In this document: positions 1 to 9,103 of the stretch, piece by piece
Position numbering within the stretch: position 1 is the stretch's first letter
How the letters are laid out: every line of letters starts with the position of its first letter
DNA from: Flavobacterium sp.
Lineage (GTDB): Bacteria; Bacteroidota; Bacteroidia; Flavobacteriales; Flavobacteriaceae
Reading direction: 5' to 3'
Length of the DNA: 44,300 bases
Assembly: GCA_024644655.1 (NCBI GenBank)
Contig: JAHEHJ010000008.1
Coordinates: 1 to 44,300 of the forward strand
Made by a program: the position numbers and the translations under genes
The notes under the pieces: generated by a model
What the model was told of the DNA's origin: nothing
The model's database searches: none
Seen by the model: the letters and a program-made list of their open reading frames with translations, nothing else

Positions 1-3000
1 TTCTGGAGATTTTGATATTCAAGTATTACGCAATAATACACAGGTAGGAATGTGGCGAAGTGGTGGTTTGACTGTCCCTAACTTAATAGGTTCAGAATTG
101 ACCGCAAGTGAATTAATAGCGACAGATGCAAATAAGAAATTAGTTTCTTTGGCAGTTGCTACCTATCCAAGTTTAACAGAATTAACTTATATTAAAGGCG
201 TTACAAGTTCAATTCAAACGCAAATAGATTCAAAATTCACCACTCCCACGGGATTAACAACGAACTGCCTACCTAAATGGAACGGTTCAACATTTACCAA
301 TAGCCAAGTGTTTGATAATGGGACTAATGTGGGGATAGGATTAACAACTCCAATTTATAAACTTCATGTATATAACTCTGCATTTACTGAAACTACTACT
401 CTTCTTTCAAACATTGTTGCATCTTTTGCATCAGCAGGAAGTGGAGCAGCATCAACAATTAACCTTACAGATGCAGTAACTTATAATGCTTATATAGGGA
501 TGCAATTAGGTAATTTGCATTTTGGTGCAAATACTACAAATGTGCAAATGACATTATTGGCTAGTGGCAACTTAGGAGTTAATATAATTAACCCACTAAC
601 AAAAGTAGATATAGCTGGTGGTGGACTAAGAGTAGGAACTAATGTTGTTAGCAATAATACTGATGGAGCAGTTTCTATAGGAGATTTAAATATAAACTGG
701 AATCCTACAGTAGAAAATTGGACTACAACAGGCTCAACATTACTATTAAATGGTTTAGACTACTCTACAATAGGATTTCACGATGGCGGTAATAGAGTAG
801 ATTACATCAGAGTAGGTAACGGTAAAATTCAATTAGGATATAATGCAGGGTTTGGCGAACCCGATATAATATTTCCTTCAAGCGGAGTTTGGAAAAGTAA
901 TGGGAGTGTAGGTGTAGGAACTTTAAACCCTATTCAAAAAGTAGATATTGTTGGAAACATTAATATTAATGCTGGAAACGCCTTTATGCAGAATAACAGT
1001 ATCTCTATGCTTAAGGCAAGTAATTATAACATAATAGCGAACTTTAACGGTGGCAACTCCATCTATGTAGGAGGAACGGGCGACCCAAATAATTATTACG
1101 ACAATACAGGGCATTATTTTAGAGATTTAAGCTATAACTATAACCTATCTATAACTTCGGGCAAAGTAGTTGTAGGAGGTCTTTTAGAAGCGACAAACTT
1201 AAACATATCCAACGGAGCGTCCGTGGGTAAATATTGGGTTTGCACAAACGCTTCAACAGGTGCAGGGGCTTGGACTTCTCTGGGTTCGTCAGGCTACCTA
1301 GGAACATGGAATGCGAACACAAACACTCCGTCAATAACTAACGGGGTAGGCACGGCAGGTACTTTCTATATTGCAACAACGGCAGGGACGTGGAATGGTA
1401 TCACATTTGCCGTAAATGATGAAGTGTGGTACAACGGCACAACGTGGGAGAAGATAGCAAGGAATTTCACTTTGCAAACGGCAACGGCAAGCGTTTTGGG
1501 TGGGATTAAAGTTGGCTCGGGGTTAAGTATAGATTCGGGAACAGGCGTTCTTAGCGTTGCAACATTAAACCAAAATACAACGGGAAGTGCAGCAACACTA
1601 TCAACGACTAGAAATATTGCTATTACAGGGGATTTGACTTGGAATGTAAATTTTAATGGTAGTGCGAACGTTACTGCCGTAGGTACTTTGGCAAATGTGG
1701 CAACAGTAGGAACTTATCGAAGCGTAACTATAAACGCAAAAGGTTTGGTTACTTCAGGAACAAATCCAACCACATTAATAGGCTATGGAATAACAGATGC
1801 AGCAAGCGGATTATTGACAGGTTATACAAGTGGGGCAGGTACTATTGTGGCAACAGACACTATTTTGCAAGCAATACAGAAGTTGAATGGAAATATTAGC
1901 GGTTTTACTGGTGCTTTTGTTGATTTAACGACAAATCAAACGGTTGGAGGCATTAAGACGTTTAGTGATTATGCTGTAATTCAGGGAATAAGGATTCATA
2001 ATGGAGGGAATATTAATAACACTTTTATTGGTAACGATTCAGGTGTTAATAATACAGGAACTTTCAATGTTTCTTTAGGATTGCAGTCCTTAAAAAATGT
2101 AACAAACGGACAAAGCAACGTAGCTGTTGGGGCGTTTGCATTGACAGCATTATCAACAGGAATATCCAATGTTGCAATTGGGCGTAATGCATTGGGTGCA
2201 AACAACGGAAGTTCTAATGTTGCAATAGGGCATTTTGCATTGCTTGCCAATACAACAGCAAGCCGTAATACAGCTATTGGTAACACTGCGTTGGGGGGCA
2301 ATAGGACGGGTGGCACTAATGTTGCGATAGGAGCATCAGCGGGTGCGTACTTGTCATCAAATTCAGATAATACTAATTCAAGCAATTCAATATATATTGG
2401 AGCAGATACCGTTTCCAACCTCAACAACCAAACAAATCAAATTGTTATTGGTAATACAGCAACAAGCAACGGTTCAAATACAGTAACGATTGGTAATGGA
2501 AGTATAATAGCAAATTTCTTTAATGGAAGTTTAAAGTATGGAACACAATTAAAGCCAAACAATGTAGCAGCGACAAACCTACAAGTTTTATCATCTAATG
2601 GAACGCAAGACAGTTGGGTAAATTTAACAACTTCATATATTTCAAACCTTAGTTCATACACGGGATTTGATGCAAGGTATTACACGAAAGAGCAAATAGG
2701 AGTTTACACGGGATTTGATGCAAGGTATTATACGAAAGATGAAATAGGATTGTACACGGGATTTGATGCAAGGTATTATACTATTGAACAAACATTAGGT
2801 CTGTTAAGTGATAGGATGCCAGTTGTAACAGGAACAGCAGGGCAAGTGTTAACGTGGGATACCACAGGGCAGCCAAATTTTATGAGCCTTGACCACAAGC
2901 CTTTAAAGCTAAATGCCTATAAAGTTGCAGTAGGTAATGAGTTCGGCTTGTTAGAAAGTAGTTTCGATTTAGCTTACAGAAATGCTTTTTTAACAGTTAA

Positions 3001-3724
3001 TAATAGAGTAGATACTGCAAAGTATATTGGATTTGGTTTAACGTCCACCACAGGTACGGACGGGCTAATTAAGATGTTTGGCGGAGGTGCTTTACAACTA
3101 GATGCGGTTGGAGGGGTTAAGATAAATCATTTAGGAGGTAGTGCAATCTTTGAAAGAATTGTAACGGTAGACCAAAACGGATATTTAAGTGCAAGGGCAA
3201 TCAGCACGTCTGGAGGTGGCACTGAAGTATTGCAAGGCTTAGATAGTGTATTAGGGGCTGGAAGCCTAGCAACAAATAAGAATATTCTTTTAAACACCAC
3301 AACGGGGCAAAATTCAAATGGATTGTTTTTTAGCTTAAATAACCAAACTTCGGGAGGGCTTGCTTATTCTCCAACCTATGATAATAATAATGGTTCTATA
3401 GGTTTGGTTGCAAATGGCAATACTTCAATTGAAATTGTAACCGACAATGCAGATATAAGAATAATTCCTAACAAAGACCTAAGATTAGGGGATTTTACCG
3501 CAACGCAAAAGATATACATGAATGGCACAGCATTTAACTTCTTAATTGATGGCAATGTAGCACCGAATGGATGGAATAATCAAGGTGGAAGCTCAAATCC
3601 AGCCAATGGCGATGCTGTGATTTTAGTATGGAATAGCACTAAGAATGCGTTCGTAATGAGCCACGTAAAAGTGAATGCATCAGGAAGTTACAATAGTTCA
3701 AAAAAATATTTAACAATAGATTGA
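1..3724 (+). CDS. Giant tail hub/fibre protein, C-terminal part (continues from 42007)
   Basis: This frame is open from base 2 and continues in phase the frame that leaves the window at 44300. The whole gene is 6018 nt (2005 residues), of which about 1240 lie here; the ATG at 50 is internal. The part begins with fibre modules that carry VGIG-TTP-KLHV-like repeats (about 320, 575 and 910), typical of Bacteroidetes phage fibres. A beta-roll stretch of N-AIG--AL repeats at 2060-2410 recalls trimeric autotransporter heads. Three YTGFDARYYT repeats follow at 2657-2800, and the end is a small folded domain without a visible S74 autocleavage motif. The next gene starts one base after the stop. Role inferred: distal tail and receptor binding. 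The receptor cannot be told from sequence. Confidence 0.85.
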   Translation, partial: SGDFDIQVLRNNTQVGMWRSGGLTVPNLIGSELTASELIATDANKKLVSLAVATYPSLTELTYIKGVTSSIQTQIDSKFTTPTGLTTNCLPKWNGSTFTNSQVFDNGTNVGIGLTTPIYKLHVYNSAFTETTTLLSNIVASFASAGSGAASTINLTDAVTYNAYIGMQLGNLHFGANTTNVQMTLLASGNLGVNIINPLTKVDIAGGGLRVGTNVVSNNTDGAVSIGDLNINWNPTVENWTTTGSTLLLNGLDYSTIGFHDGGNRVDYIRVGNGKIQLGYNAGFGEPDIIFPSSGVWKSNGSVGVGTLNPIQKVDIVGNININAGNAFMQNNSISMLKASNYNIIANFNGGNSIYVGGTGDPNNYYDNTGHYFRDLSYNYNLSITSGKVVVGGLLEATNLNISNGASVGKYWVCTNASTGAGAWTSLGSSGYLGTWNANTNTPSITNGVGTAGTFYIATTAGTWNGITFAVNDEVWYNGTTWEKIARNFTLQTATASVLGGIKVGSGLSIDSGTGVLSVATLNQNTTGSAATLSTTRNIAITGDLTWNVNFNGSANVTAVGTLANVATVGTYRSVTINAKGLVTSGTNPTTLIGYGITDAASGLLTGYTSGAGTIVATDTILQAIQKLNGNISGFTGAFVDLTTNQTVGGIKTFSDYAVIQGIRIHNGGNINNTFIGNDSGVNNTGTFNVSLGLQSLKNVTNGQSNVAVGAFALTALSTGISNVAIGRNALGANNGSSNVAIGHFALLANTTASRNTAIGNTALGGNRTGGTNVAIGASAGAYLSSNSDNTNSSNSIYIGADTVSNLNNQTNQIVIGNTATSNGSNTVTIGNGSIIANFFNGSLKYGTQLKPNNVAATNLQVLSSNGTQDSWVNLTTSYISNLSSYTGFDARYYTKEQIGVYTGFDARYYTKDEIGLYTGFDARYYTIEQTLGLLSDRMPVVTGTAGQVLTWDTTGQPNFMSLDHKPLKLNAYKVAVGNEFGLLESSFDLAYRNAFLTVNNRVDTAKYIGFGLTSTTGTDGLIKMFGGGALQLDAVGGVKINHLGGSAIFERIVTVDQNGYLSARAISTSGGGTEVLQGLDSVLGAGSLATNKNILLNTTTGQNSNGLFFSLNNQTSGGLAYSPTYDNNNGSIGLVANGNTSIEIVTDNADIRIIPNKDLRLGDFTATQKIYMNGTAFNFLIDGNVAPNGWNNQGGSSNPANGDAVILVWNSTKNAFVMSHVKVNASGSYNSSKKYLTID
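2657..2800 (+). repeat. Three tandem 48-bp repeats in fibre gene
   Basis: Copies start at 2657, 2705 and 2753, each encoding a 16-residue unit built on YTGFDARYYT followed by a short acidic/basic linker. FD-RYYTK-E repeats are common in phage fibre shafts, where they are thought to form trimeric stalk segments. The near-identity of the DNA copies suggests recent expansion. Confidence 0.9.
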
Positions 3725-3725
3725 A

Positions 3726-5600
3726 ATGGCATTATTTATTAAAAGAAAATCAGACGGGGTTGTATTTAATAGCGGACAATTGTCACTAGATGGAGGTATA
3801 GTTGTAGCTTTTCAAACAGGCATAAATGAGTATTGCCCTATCATTGTCTATGACGATGCTATTAATCAGATAGGAGACAGTATAACGGTACAAACACCAA
3901 AAGCGGTTAGCGAGGAATATTGGGCTTATTCAGATACTTTTGAAGCCGACCCATCAATCAACCCTGATTTAACGGCAAAACCTGTTTTAGGAACACTAAA
4001 CCCTGATAAATATTACACGGTAGCCAATAGTGCAACAAGCACAACTACATTTAAGATATTGTTAGATAATCCTAATAATTACCAAGTGCAATTTAGCACA
4101 AATGTAGAGGGGTCGGGGGGGGTTGCTGGCGGAGTTGATAATGGAGGATACCCAGTTGGTTGGGCAAATATAGCAAAAGATAATGCAGGGTACTATTTAG
4201 TTAGGACAATAAGCCACAACACCAATCAGCAAACTGTTTGGATAAGGTACAGAAGGGCTGGAGATACGGGCTATTCTGATACATACCGTATAGGCCCCAA
4301 TTTTACACCAATGCCTGTTTTCGGAAACGGAGGTACAGGTACAGGTACAGGTGGTGGTGGAACTCCGATAGGTACGGCGTTGGCAGTACCTCCCGTAAAC
4401 GGAGTTAATGTATTAGCCCATGTATGGCCTATGATGGGTAATAGAGATTTTATAACAGGTGAAGAAAAGACAACTCAAAAGACGTACCAAGACGACATAC
4501 TAGCTGCCGAAAATTTAGCAGCCCAAGCAGGGTTCGGAAATAAAGTTTTTAATAGGTTTCCTTGGTACACAGTCCGCAACAATTCCCCAAAACAGTATGA
4601 AACAAGTGTTTGGGGGTGGAATGCAAATACTAATAGGTTCGAGGACACGGGTCAATCTAGGACTAGTGTAATTTACCATGAATTTCATTTAAGCGTACCC
4701 GTAATGAAACTATACGTAGAATATGCAGTTAGGGCGGGTATTCAAGGGTTCGCAATAATGAGCTACGCTAACGATGCGTACTTAGGTAATTTTCGGAGGT
4801 TTTTTAGAGCATTAACTAACGCCGAAAAGCGGGGGTTAAAAGTATGTTATAGTTTACTTTTCGGAGATAACGGAAGAGATAGATATGACGAACAGTGGAA
4901 TGACCTTTCCGTTGCTAATGTGTACAGAGATACACTACACGAGTTCGCAAATGACATGAAAGAAGAATGGTACGCTACGGCCAAGAAAGTTATTAACGGA
5001 GTGCCTACCCAAGTTCCTATCGTTTACTTGTTGGTAGACAATATGAATCAGGCTAGAATAGACGAGTACTGGCAAGACTTACAAAGAATTAAGAATTACA
5101 GGATTAACACGGGTAAAACTCCTATAACGGAAACGTTTAATATCTTAATGACTACGGGGGGTGACATAGTATCTGGGCAAGCCGACGATTTAGGTAATAC
5201 TTTTAATGCTACTACCTACTATTATAATCAGCCTAGCAAGCCCTTTAGTAACGCTTTGAATACGTTAAATGCGAACTCGTCCTCGAACAAAGTGCCAATG
5301 CTGTCGTGGGGTTATGATTCTAGGGCTAGAGATTTATTTCACACTAACGAGATAACAGGCAATCACTTTGACTTTGACACCGAAGTATTACCTTTCATGC
5401 CTACTTTACTAAACAGATTAAACGAGATAAGGAACGACGTTTCTAAAGATGTAAGAGTTGCGTTAGTAGGTCAAGTAGGGGAGTATGTGGAACAAGGCCA
5501 AGATTTGTTTCCCTCTTACAATAACGGACTTGCACCGCTCACTACATTGTTAGACATTTTTAAGTCTATATTTAACCCTAACTATCAATTACCCATATGA
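3726..5600 (+). CDS. Tail-associated GH99/GH71-like glycoside hydrolase (putative)
   Basis: 624 residues. The N-terminal 200 residues look like a beta-rich attachment region. A Gly/Thr-rich linker (about residues 202-216) precedes a TIM-barrel-like domain from about residue 225 to the end. Features reminiscent of GH99/GH71-type and WbsX-type barrels are an early strand ending in HVWP, the segment GIQGFAIMSY followed by an Arg/Phe-rich helix, GLKVCYSLLFGD, and a late strand VALVGQVGEYVEQG (about 578-592) that resembles the family's WNEWGEG catalytic-end motif. The start is one base after the tail gene's stop and the end overlaps the endolysin start (ATGA). Likely a depolymerase acting on host surface glycans. 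The fold assignment is inference; it could be only a structural fibre. Confidence 0.6.
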   Translation: MALFIKRKSDGVVFNSGQLSLDGGIVVAFQTGINEYCPIIVYDDAINQIGDSITVQTPKAVSEEYWAYSDTFEADPSINPDLTAKPVLGTLNPDKYYTVANSATSTTTFKILLDNPNNYQVQFSTNVEGSGGVAGGVDNGGYPVGWANIAKDNAGYYLVRTISHNTNQQTVWIRYRRAGDTGYSDTYRIGPNFTPMPVFGNGGTGTGTGGGGTPIGTALAVPPVNGVNVLAHVWPMMGNRDFITGEEKTTQKTYQDDILAAENLAAQAGFGNKVFNRFPWYTVRNNSPKQYETSVWGWNANTNRFEDTGQSRTSVIYHEFHLSVPVMKLYVEYAVRAGIQGFAIMSYANDAYLGNFRRFFRALTNAEKRGLKVCYSLLFGDNGRDRYDEQWNDLSVANVYRDTLHEFANDMKEEWYATAKKVINGVPTQVPIVYLLVDNMNQARIDEYWQDLQRIKNYRINTGKTPITETFNILMTTGGDIVSGQADDLGNTFNATTYYYNQPSKPFSNALNTLNANSSSNKVPMLSWGYDSRARDLFHTNEITGNHFDFDTEVLPFMPTLLNRLNEIRNDVSKDVRVALVGQVGEYVEQGQDLFPSYNNGLAPLTTLLDIFKSIFNPNYQLPI

Positions 5601-6067
5601 TAACAACGAGTGAAATAATTAAAATATTTGGCAAGCCTGGGGATGACAGGAATTTGGTAACAGTACCAATGCCATACCCAAGAAAAATTGCATGGGATAC
5701 TAAGGTTATAACTAACAGAATGCAATGCCACAAGCTGTTAGCTCCGATATTTCAAAAGATTCATGCGGAAATATTGTCGCACTATGGAATTGCAGTAATT
5801 CAAAGGCTAGAAATTGATGTATTTGGGGGGTGTTATATGTTTAGAAAGATGCGAAATGGCAATGATTGGAGTAGGCACAGTTGGGGTATAGCAGAGGATT
5901 TAAGCCCTACTAAAAACGGTCTAAAAACTCCATTTAATAAGTCACAATTTAGTAAACCTGAATACAAAGCAATGATAGATATTTATTATAGAAACGGGTT
6001 TATAAATCTTGGAATTGAAAAAGGTAAAGATGCGATGCACTTTGAGTTTTTGAAATTTATTAAATAG
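5597..6067 (+). CDS. M15-type peptidase endolysin
   Basis: 156 residues, close to a single-domain M15 endopeptidase. The zinc-site pattern S-x-H-x-x-G-x-A-x-D reads SRHSWGIAED (residues about 92-101), and the C-terminal H-F-E motif lies at about 147-150. Family members cut peptidoglycan stem peptides (L-Ala-D-Glu or D-Ala-D-Ala type). No signal peptide is visible, so release through a holin fits the membrane-protein genes downstream. Its ATG overlaps the stop of the glycosidase (ATGA), which implies translational coupling. Confidence 0.85.
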   Translation: MITTSEIIKIFGKPGDDRNLVTVPMPYPRKIAWDTKVITNRMQCHKLLAPIFQKIHAEILSHYGIAVIQRLEIDVFGGCYMFRKMRNGNDWSRHSWGIAEDLSPTKNGLKTPFNKSQFSKPEYKAMIDIYYRNGFINLGIEKGKDAMHFEFLKFIK

Positions 6068-6098
6068 TATTATCTTTGTTGAAACAAATAGAAAATTT

Positions 6099-6452
6099 AT
6101 GACAAAAGGACAGTTCACAACAGCAACTTATTTTGCTGAAGTATTATCACAGAGTAAACAATTAAAGTTTTCTACAATAAGAAAATTGATTGAACTTAGT
6201 AAACAAAGGCAAGCTCTTATAAAGCAATATCACGACATAAAAACACTTGGGCAAGAAAAAGAAATTAGTGACGATGAAATTAAAAATGAGCAAGAAGATT
6301 TTCTTTTAGAGGAATATACAGAGCCTATCAATGTCATATATGCGAACACGCTAGACAACCTAGTAGATGAAGAAATGCAAGTAAACGGAACTAAATTAAG
6401 GCTCATGAATTGTTTGATTGAGATGATGGAAGTTGGATTAATTAAAGAATGA
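6099..6452 (+). CDS. Hypothetical helical protein, lysis region
   Basis: 117 residues, mostly charged and helical, with no membrane segment. Not recognised. It lies 31 bp after the endolysin and its stop overlaps the ATG of the next small gene (ATGA), so it belongs to the lysis/late operon. The ORF in the opposite strand at 6230-6460 is its shadow. Confidence 0.7.
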   Translation: MTKGQFTTATYFAEVLSQSKQLKFSTIRKLIELSKQRQALIKQYHDIKTLGQEKEISDDEIKNEQEDFLLEEYTEPINVIYANTLDNLVDEEMQVNGTKLRLMNCLIEMMEVGLIKE

Positions 6453-6607
6453 AAAGACAAGTAAGGTGTGATGTGTTTGACTACAAAAAGAAGATGAAAC
6501 TAAAAGAGGGCGAATGGGTTGATATTATTGTAGAACAAGAGGATTTATTTATTGTCGAAAAAAAGAATTTGCAAAGGGTGTCGGTACGAAAAGAATTTGT
6601 GAAATGA
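6449..6607 (+). CDS. Small hypothetical protein (52 aa)
   Basis: Starts MKRQVRCDVFDYKKK and ends KEFVK. Both ends are ATGA overlaps with neighbours (stop of the 117-aa gene at 6450-6452; start of the holin-like gene at 6604), strong contextual support for translation despite the small size. Function unknown; charged and soluble. Confidence 0.65.
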   Translation: MKRQVRCDVFDYKKKMKLKEGEWVDIIVEQEDLFIVEKKNLQRVSVRKEFVK

Positions 6608-7002
6608 AAATAGAGTTATTGAATGTATGGATAGTAAATCTAATGGCTTTTGCCTTAATTAAGATTTTCGCACCTGAGCAGATAACAAACGGGCTTGTTG
6701 GTGTAATGGGGCAATTAATTGTAATCTTAGGACATCACAGCTATTATGCATCTCAAAAAAAGGTTAGAGATGTGAATTACAGTTTCTATCTAGTCACACC
6801 ATTGTTGGCCTTCTTCTTAGGATTCTTATTTGCTCCAATTCTTTCAAGTAAGTTTGAATTTTTAGACGTGACCACATGGGCAATAATACTAGGAGGTCTG
6901 GCCGAATATACAAGCGAAATTTTAGCCGTCACAGTAAAGACTTTAAAGGGAATAATTCCGTTTATAATTAGTAAAGCAGCAGGAAAGAATGAACAAGAGT
7001 AG
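6604..7002 (+). CDS. Holin-like membrane protein
   Basis: 132 residues with three or four hydrophobic segments (about 4-22, 28-47, 58-79 and 89-110) and a short charged C terminus. Size, topology and position just after an endolysin suggest a holin that makes membrane lesions for endolysin release. No specific holin family is recognised. Overlaps both neighbours. Confidence 0.6.
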   Translation: MKIELLNVWIVNLMAFALIKIFAPEQITNGLVGVMGQLIVILGHHSYYASQKKVRDVNYSFYLVTPLLAFFLGFLFAPILSSKFEFLDVTTWAIILGGLAEYTSEILAVTVKTLKGIIPFIISKAAGKNEQE

Positions 7003-7243
7003 TGAAGATATGACAATATTTCAGCAACTAAAAGAGTTGTGTGCAAGGATATTTGTACCTGTTTTATTGTTGGTTCTAGGATTTTGGGTTGCTCCAAAAA
7101 TAGCTCATTATCAAGAGAGTAGAGTAGTTTTAGAAAACAAAAGACTAAAACAAATGTTAGATAATTCGGTAGAATTATTAATAGAGGGCAAAGATAGTGT
7201 ACAAGTAAAATTAATTAAACAAAAAATTTTAATCAAAAATTAA
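6989..7243 (+). CDS. Small single-pass membrane protein, lysis region
   Basis: 84 residues with one hydrophobic segment (about 21-42) followed by a charged coiled-coil-prone tail. Start could also be the Met at 7010, just after the upstream stop. Possible holin partner or antiholin by position only. About 80 bp without a gene follow (7244-7323). Confidence 0.6.
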   Translation: MNKSSEDMTIFQQLKELCARIFVPVLLLVLGFWVAPKIAHYQESRVVLENKRLKQMLDNSVELLIEGKDSVQVKLIKQKILIKN

Positions 7244-7323
7244 AATGGAAAACAAGTAGATGTTGTTACTTACAAATATGAACGGTTAAAACTACATACA
7301 CCTATTGTATCATTATTATAAAA

Positions 7324-7629
7324 ATGGCTAAAATAATTTCGATATCATTTTTTTTAAGATATGTTACAGACTTCAGTTTTCTAACTATCCCTCTGTTAAT
7401 GATTCAAGAGGAAATTCTTGATGTATTACAGCATAGGGAATTAGTTTTACGTAGCAATATTCATTTAATATGGGTGATAATTTGGGGCTTCACAACAATG
7501 ATTTGGGCATTGATTAATCTTTACAAGATAAAGGGTATTAAGATAAAAAATGATCTGATGAAACAGGAAGCTGAAAAGATTAGGTTAGAAAATTTGGAAC
7601 TAAAAAGAAAAAATGAAAAGACTGATTAA
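7324..7629 (+). CDS. Small membrane protein with charged tail
   Basis: 101 residues: a hydrophobic N-terminal stretch (about 4-27), a second segment rich in Trp (about 47-66), then a Lys/Glu-rich helix. Overlaps the next gene by 17 bp. Not recognised; membrane location and context point to lysis or envelope interaction. Confidence 0.6.
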   Translation: MAKIISISFFLRYVTDFSFLTIPLLMIQEEILDVLQHRELVLRSNIHLIWVIIWGFTTMIWALINLYKIKGIKIKNDLMKQEAEKIRLENLELKRKNEKTD

Positions 7630-8002
7630 ATGGGCAATTGGAGGTAAAATAGAAAAGGGCATAAGCATTGTTATGATTCTTTTGGTTTTAGGAACTCCCG
7701 TGTATTTATACATAACATACACAAACGCAATAAACACTGTGAAATCGCTTAAAATAGATAAAGACAAGTTAGTTATAGAGAAAAAGGAATTAAGCGACTA
7801 TAACGAGGTTTTGATAGCAAATACAAAGTCTTTAGTAGAAGTTTTTAAGTCTGATTCACTAATGCGACAAAAACAAATAGAAAATAATCAAAAAACACTA
7901 CTTGAGCAAAGAAATATTATCAAAGAAAAAAATACGCTTATTGACCAATTAAAAAATGGTGTAAAGTGTAAAAATATCTTTGGTAAAATAGTTGATTGCT
8001 AA
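7613..8002 (+). CDS. Rz-like inner-membrane spanin candidate
   Basis: 129 residues: short basic N terminus, one membrane segment (about 18-36), then a long coiled coil of Lys/Glu heptads up to about residue 115, and a C-terminal part with two Cys. This is the architecture of an i-spanin, which bridges to the outer membrane after peptidoglycan breakdown. No lipoprotein o-spanin was found nested in it. Last gene of the + late operon. Its stop lies inside the first attC-like element, and the minus-strand array converges on it. Confidence 0.55.
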   Translation: MKRLIKWAIGGKIEKGISIVMILLVLGTPVYLYITYTNAINTVKSLKIDKDKLVIEKKELSDYNEVLIANTKSLVEVFKSDSLMRQKQIENNQKTLLEQRNIIKEKNTLIDQLKNGVKCKNIFGKIVDC

Positions 8003-8073
8003 CCTCCTTACAATTAATTAGTTAACGGCATTTTGTGTTACTTTTTATAGATAGATAAATATGTTAGTGGCAA
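7996..8073 (-). repeat. attC-like element, array end
   Basis: Outer cores TTGCTAAC (7996-8003) and GTTAGTGGCAA (8063-8073) are inverted repeats; inner pairing is weak. It covers the spanin stop and lies just after the stop of the 126-aa cassette gene. Forty bases (8034-8073) recur on the + strand at 22676-22715 with about three differences, beside the methylase cassette. Confidence 0.55.
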
Positions 8074-8075
8074 GG

Positions 8076-8456
8076 CTACGAAGCAACCTCACGAAAAGAA
8101 TGGTCATTGCAAGTATCTGAAAATTTATTAACTGTGTCCCAAGCGGATAATTCGCCACTTTCAAACTGTTCTTTTTTATATTTTGGATGTTCACAATGTT
8201 GATGCGAAACATTACCTAATTTGAAAGTTTGACCTGCATATTTACAATTATAACATTTAGGTTTCTTTATTTCCGACAATCTATTTGTCATAACTTCCCA
8301 TTGAGTAGATATTTTAGAAATGGTATCTGTTACATAAACCATAGTAATCAACTTGTTAGGAGTTTGACTTAATACCTTAACTTTTGAATAGTTAGATAAG
8401 TCTTTGTCAAGCCAAACTTCTTGACCTTGTTTAAATTCTGTTCTTAAATTTGACAT
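8076..8456 (-). CDS. Cys/His-rich conserved phage protein (cassette gene)
   Basis: 126 residues. The N-terminal half is beta-rich (a small SH3-like KOW/turn-rich shape is possible). The C-terminal half has CYNCKY, then HQHCEHPKY, WDT and DTC, a Cys/His set that suggests a structural metal site. I recognise the motif spacing from hypothetical proteins common in Bacteroidetes phages; function unknown. Stop is followed at once by an attC-like element. Confidence 0.7.
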   Translation of the reverse strand: MSNLRTEFKQGQEVWLDKDLSNYSKVKVLSQTPNKLITMVYVTDTISKISTQWEVMTNRLSEIKKPKCYNCKYAGQTFKLGNVSHQHCEHPKYKKEQFESGELSAWDTVNKFSDTCNDHSFREVAS

Positions 8457-8486
8457 ATTTCTATTTATTTTAATTGTGATAAAAAA

Positions 8487-8629
8487 GCCCCGCCACTAAC
8501 ATCGGTTTGAACGCAAGTAGGGCATTCGTAATAAATTCAACTTTGGTGTTTCTATTGAGCATCCTACCTGTATTCAACTTTTGTACTTCTAATTCCCTAC
8601 CTGCGTCAAGCCGTTTAACGTTATAGGGC
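8487..8629 (-). repeat. attC-like element (strong)
   Basis: In cassette orientation it runs GCCCTATAAC...GTTAGTGGCGGGGC. Inner arms CGGCTTGACGCAGGTAGGG and CCCTACTTGCGTTCAAACCG pair almost throughout, with one extra base as bulge, as in attC. 143 bp. It separates the XRE frame from the 126-aa gene. Confidence 0.75.
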
Positions 8630-8631
8630 AT

Positions 8632-8817
8632 TTAAAAATTATCAGCATAAATATCCAGCAGTTTTTTAACAACCTGATATGATGGAGATTTTATTTTTCC
8701 AGTCTCTAATTGGCTTAGATAAGCATTTGATATTCCAGTAAATTCTTCAACTTGTCTTAATGTTAGATTTGAATTTTTCCTTAATTCTTTGAAATGACAT
8801 TCTATGGATGCTATTAT
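8632..8817 (-). pseudogene. XRE-family HTH reading frame lacking a normal start codon
   Basis: The frame encodes about 61 residues with a textbook HTH_3 core: FKELRKNSNLTLRQVEEFTG followed by ISNAYLSQLETGKIKSPSY and VVKKLLDIY. No ATG, GTG or TTG lies in frame between the upstream in-frame stop and the domain; only ATA/ATT codons are available. An ATG frame begins at about 8863 and would join after a one-base change in a T9 run. So it is either a decayed or frameshifted regulator, a non-canonical start, or a sequencing error. It ends in the flank of an attC-like element. Confidence 0.55.
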
Positions 8818-8868
8818 GACACCACAAAAAATATAGAAAAAAAAACAATATTATTATCGTTACCATAC

Positions 8869-9051
8869 TTAGCATAAAAATTTATACCCTTCTTTCACTT
8901 TTAAAGCATCTTCAAAAGATTCAAACATAAGTACTGTACTATAAACCCTGTTGCCTTCAGTAGTAAAGTTTACAGAAACCCACCATTGGCCATATTTTTT
9001 ATATGGTTTCTTAGAAATAACACTCTTAACAAATCCGTCAATTAAATTCAT
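8869..9051 (-). CDS. Small hypothetical cassette protein (60 aa)
   Basis: Starts MNLIDGFVKSVISKK and ends GYKFLC; beta-rich with two aromatic clusters. Not recognised. Lies between the attC-like element at 9104 and the XRE frame and is read from the array promoter side. Confidence 0.6.
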   Translation of the reverse strand: MNLIDGFVKSVISKKPYKKYGQWWVSVNFTTEGNRVYSTVLMFESFEDALKVKEGYKFLC

Positions 9052-9103
9052 TTATTATTATTATTTTAAGAGAAGGACATTGATGTCCCTCTGTGAAAAA
9101 AAA

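Noticed and set aside
1996..2661. Long minus-strand frames under the fibre gene
   Set aside because: They lie opposite a clear repeat-rich fibre frame, and their own sequence is the mirror of the N-AIG repeats.
7244..7323. Possible gene between the lysis-region membrane proteins
   Set aside because: Only frames shorter than 12 codons.
8840..8863. ATG frame leading into the XRE region (hydrophobic start)
   Set aside because: Gives a poly-Phe/Leu peptide that runs out of frame with the HTH; kept only as part of the frameshift hypothesis.
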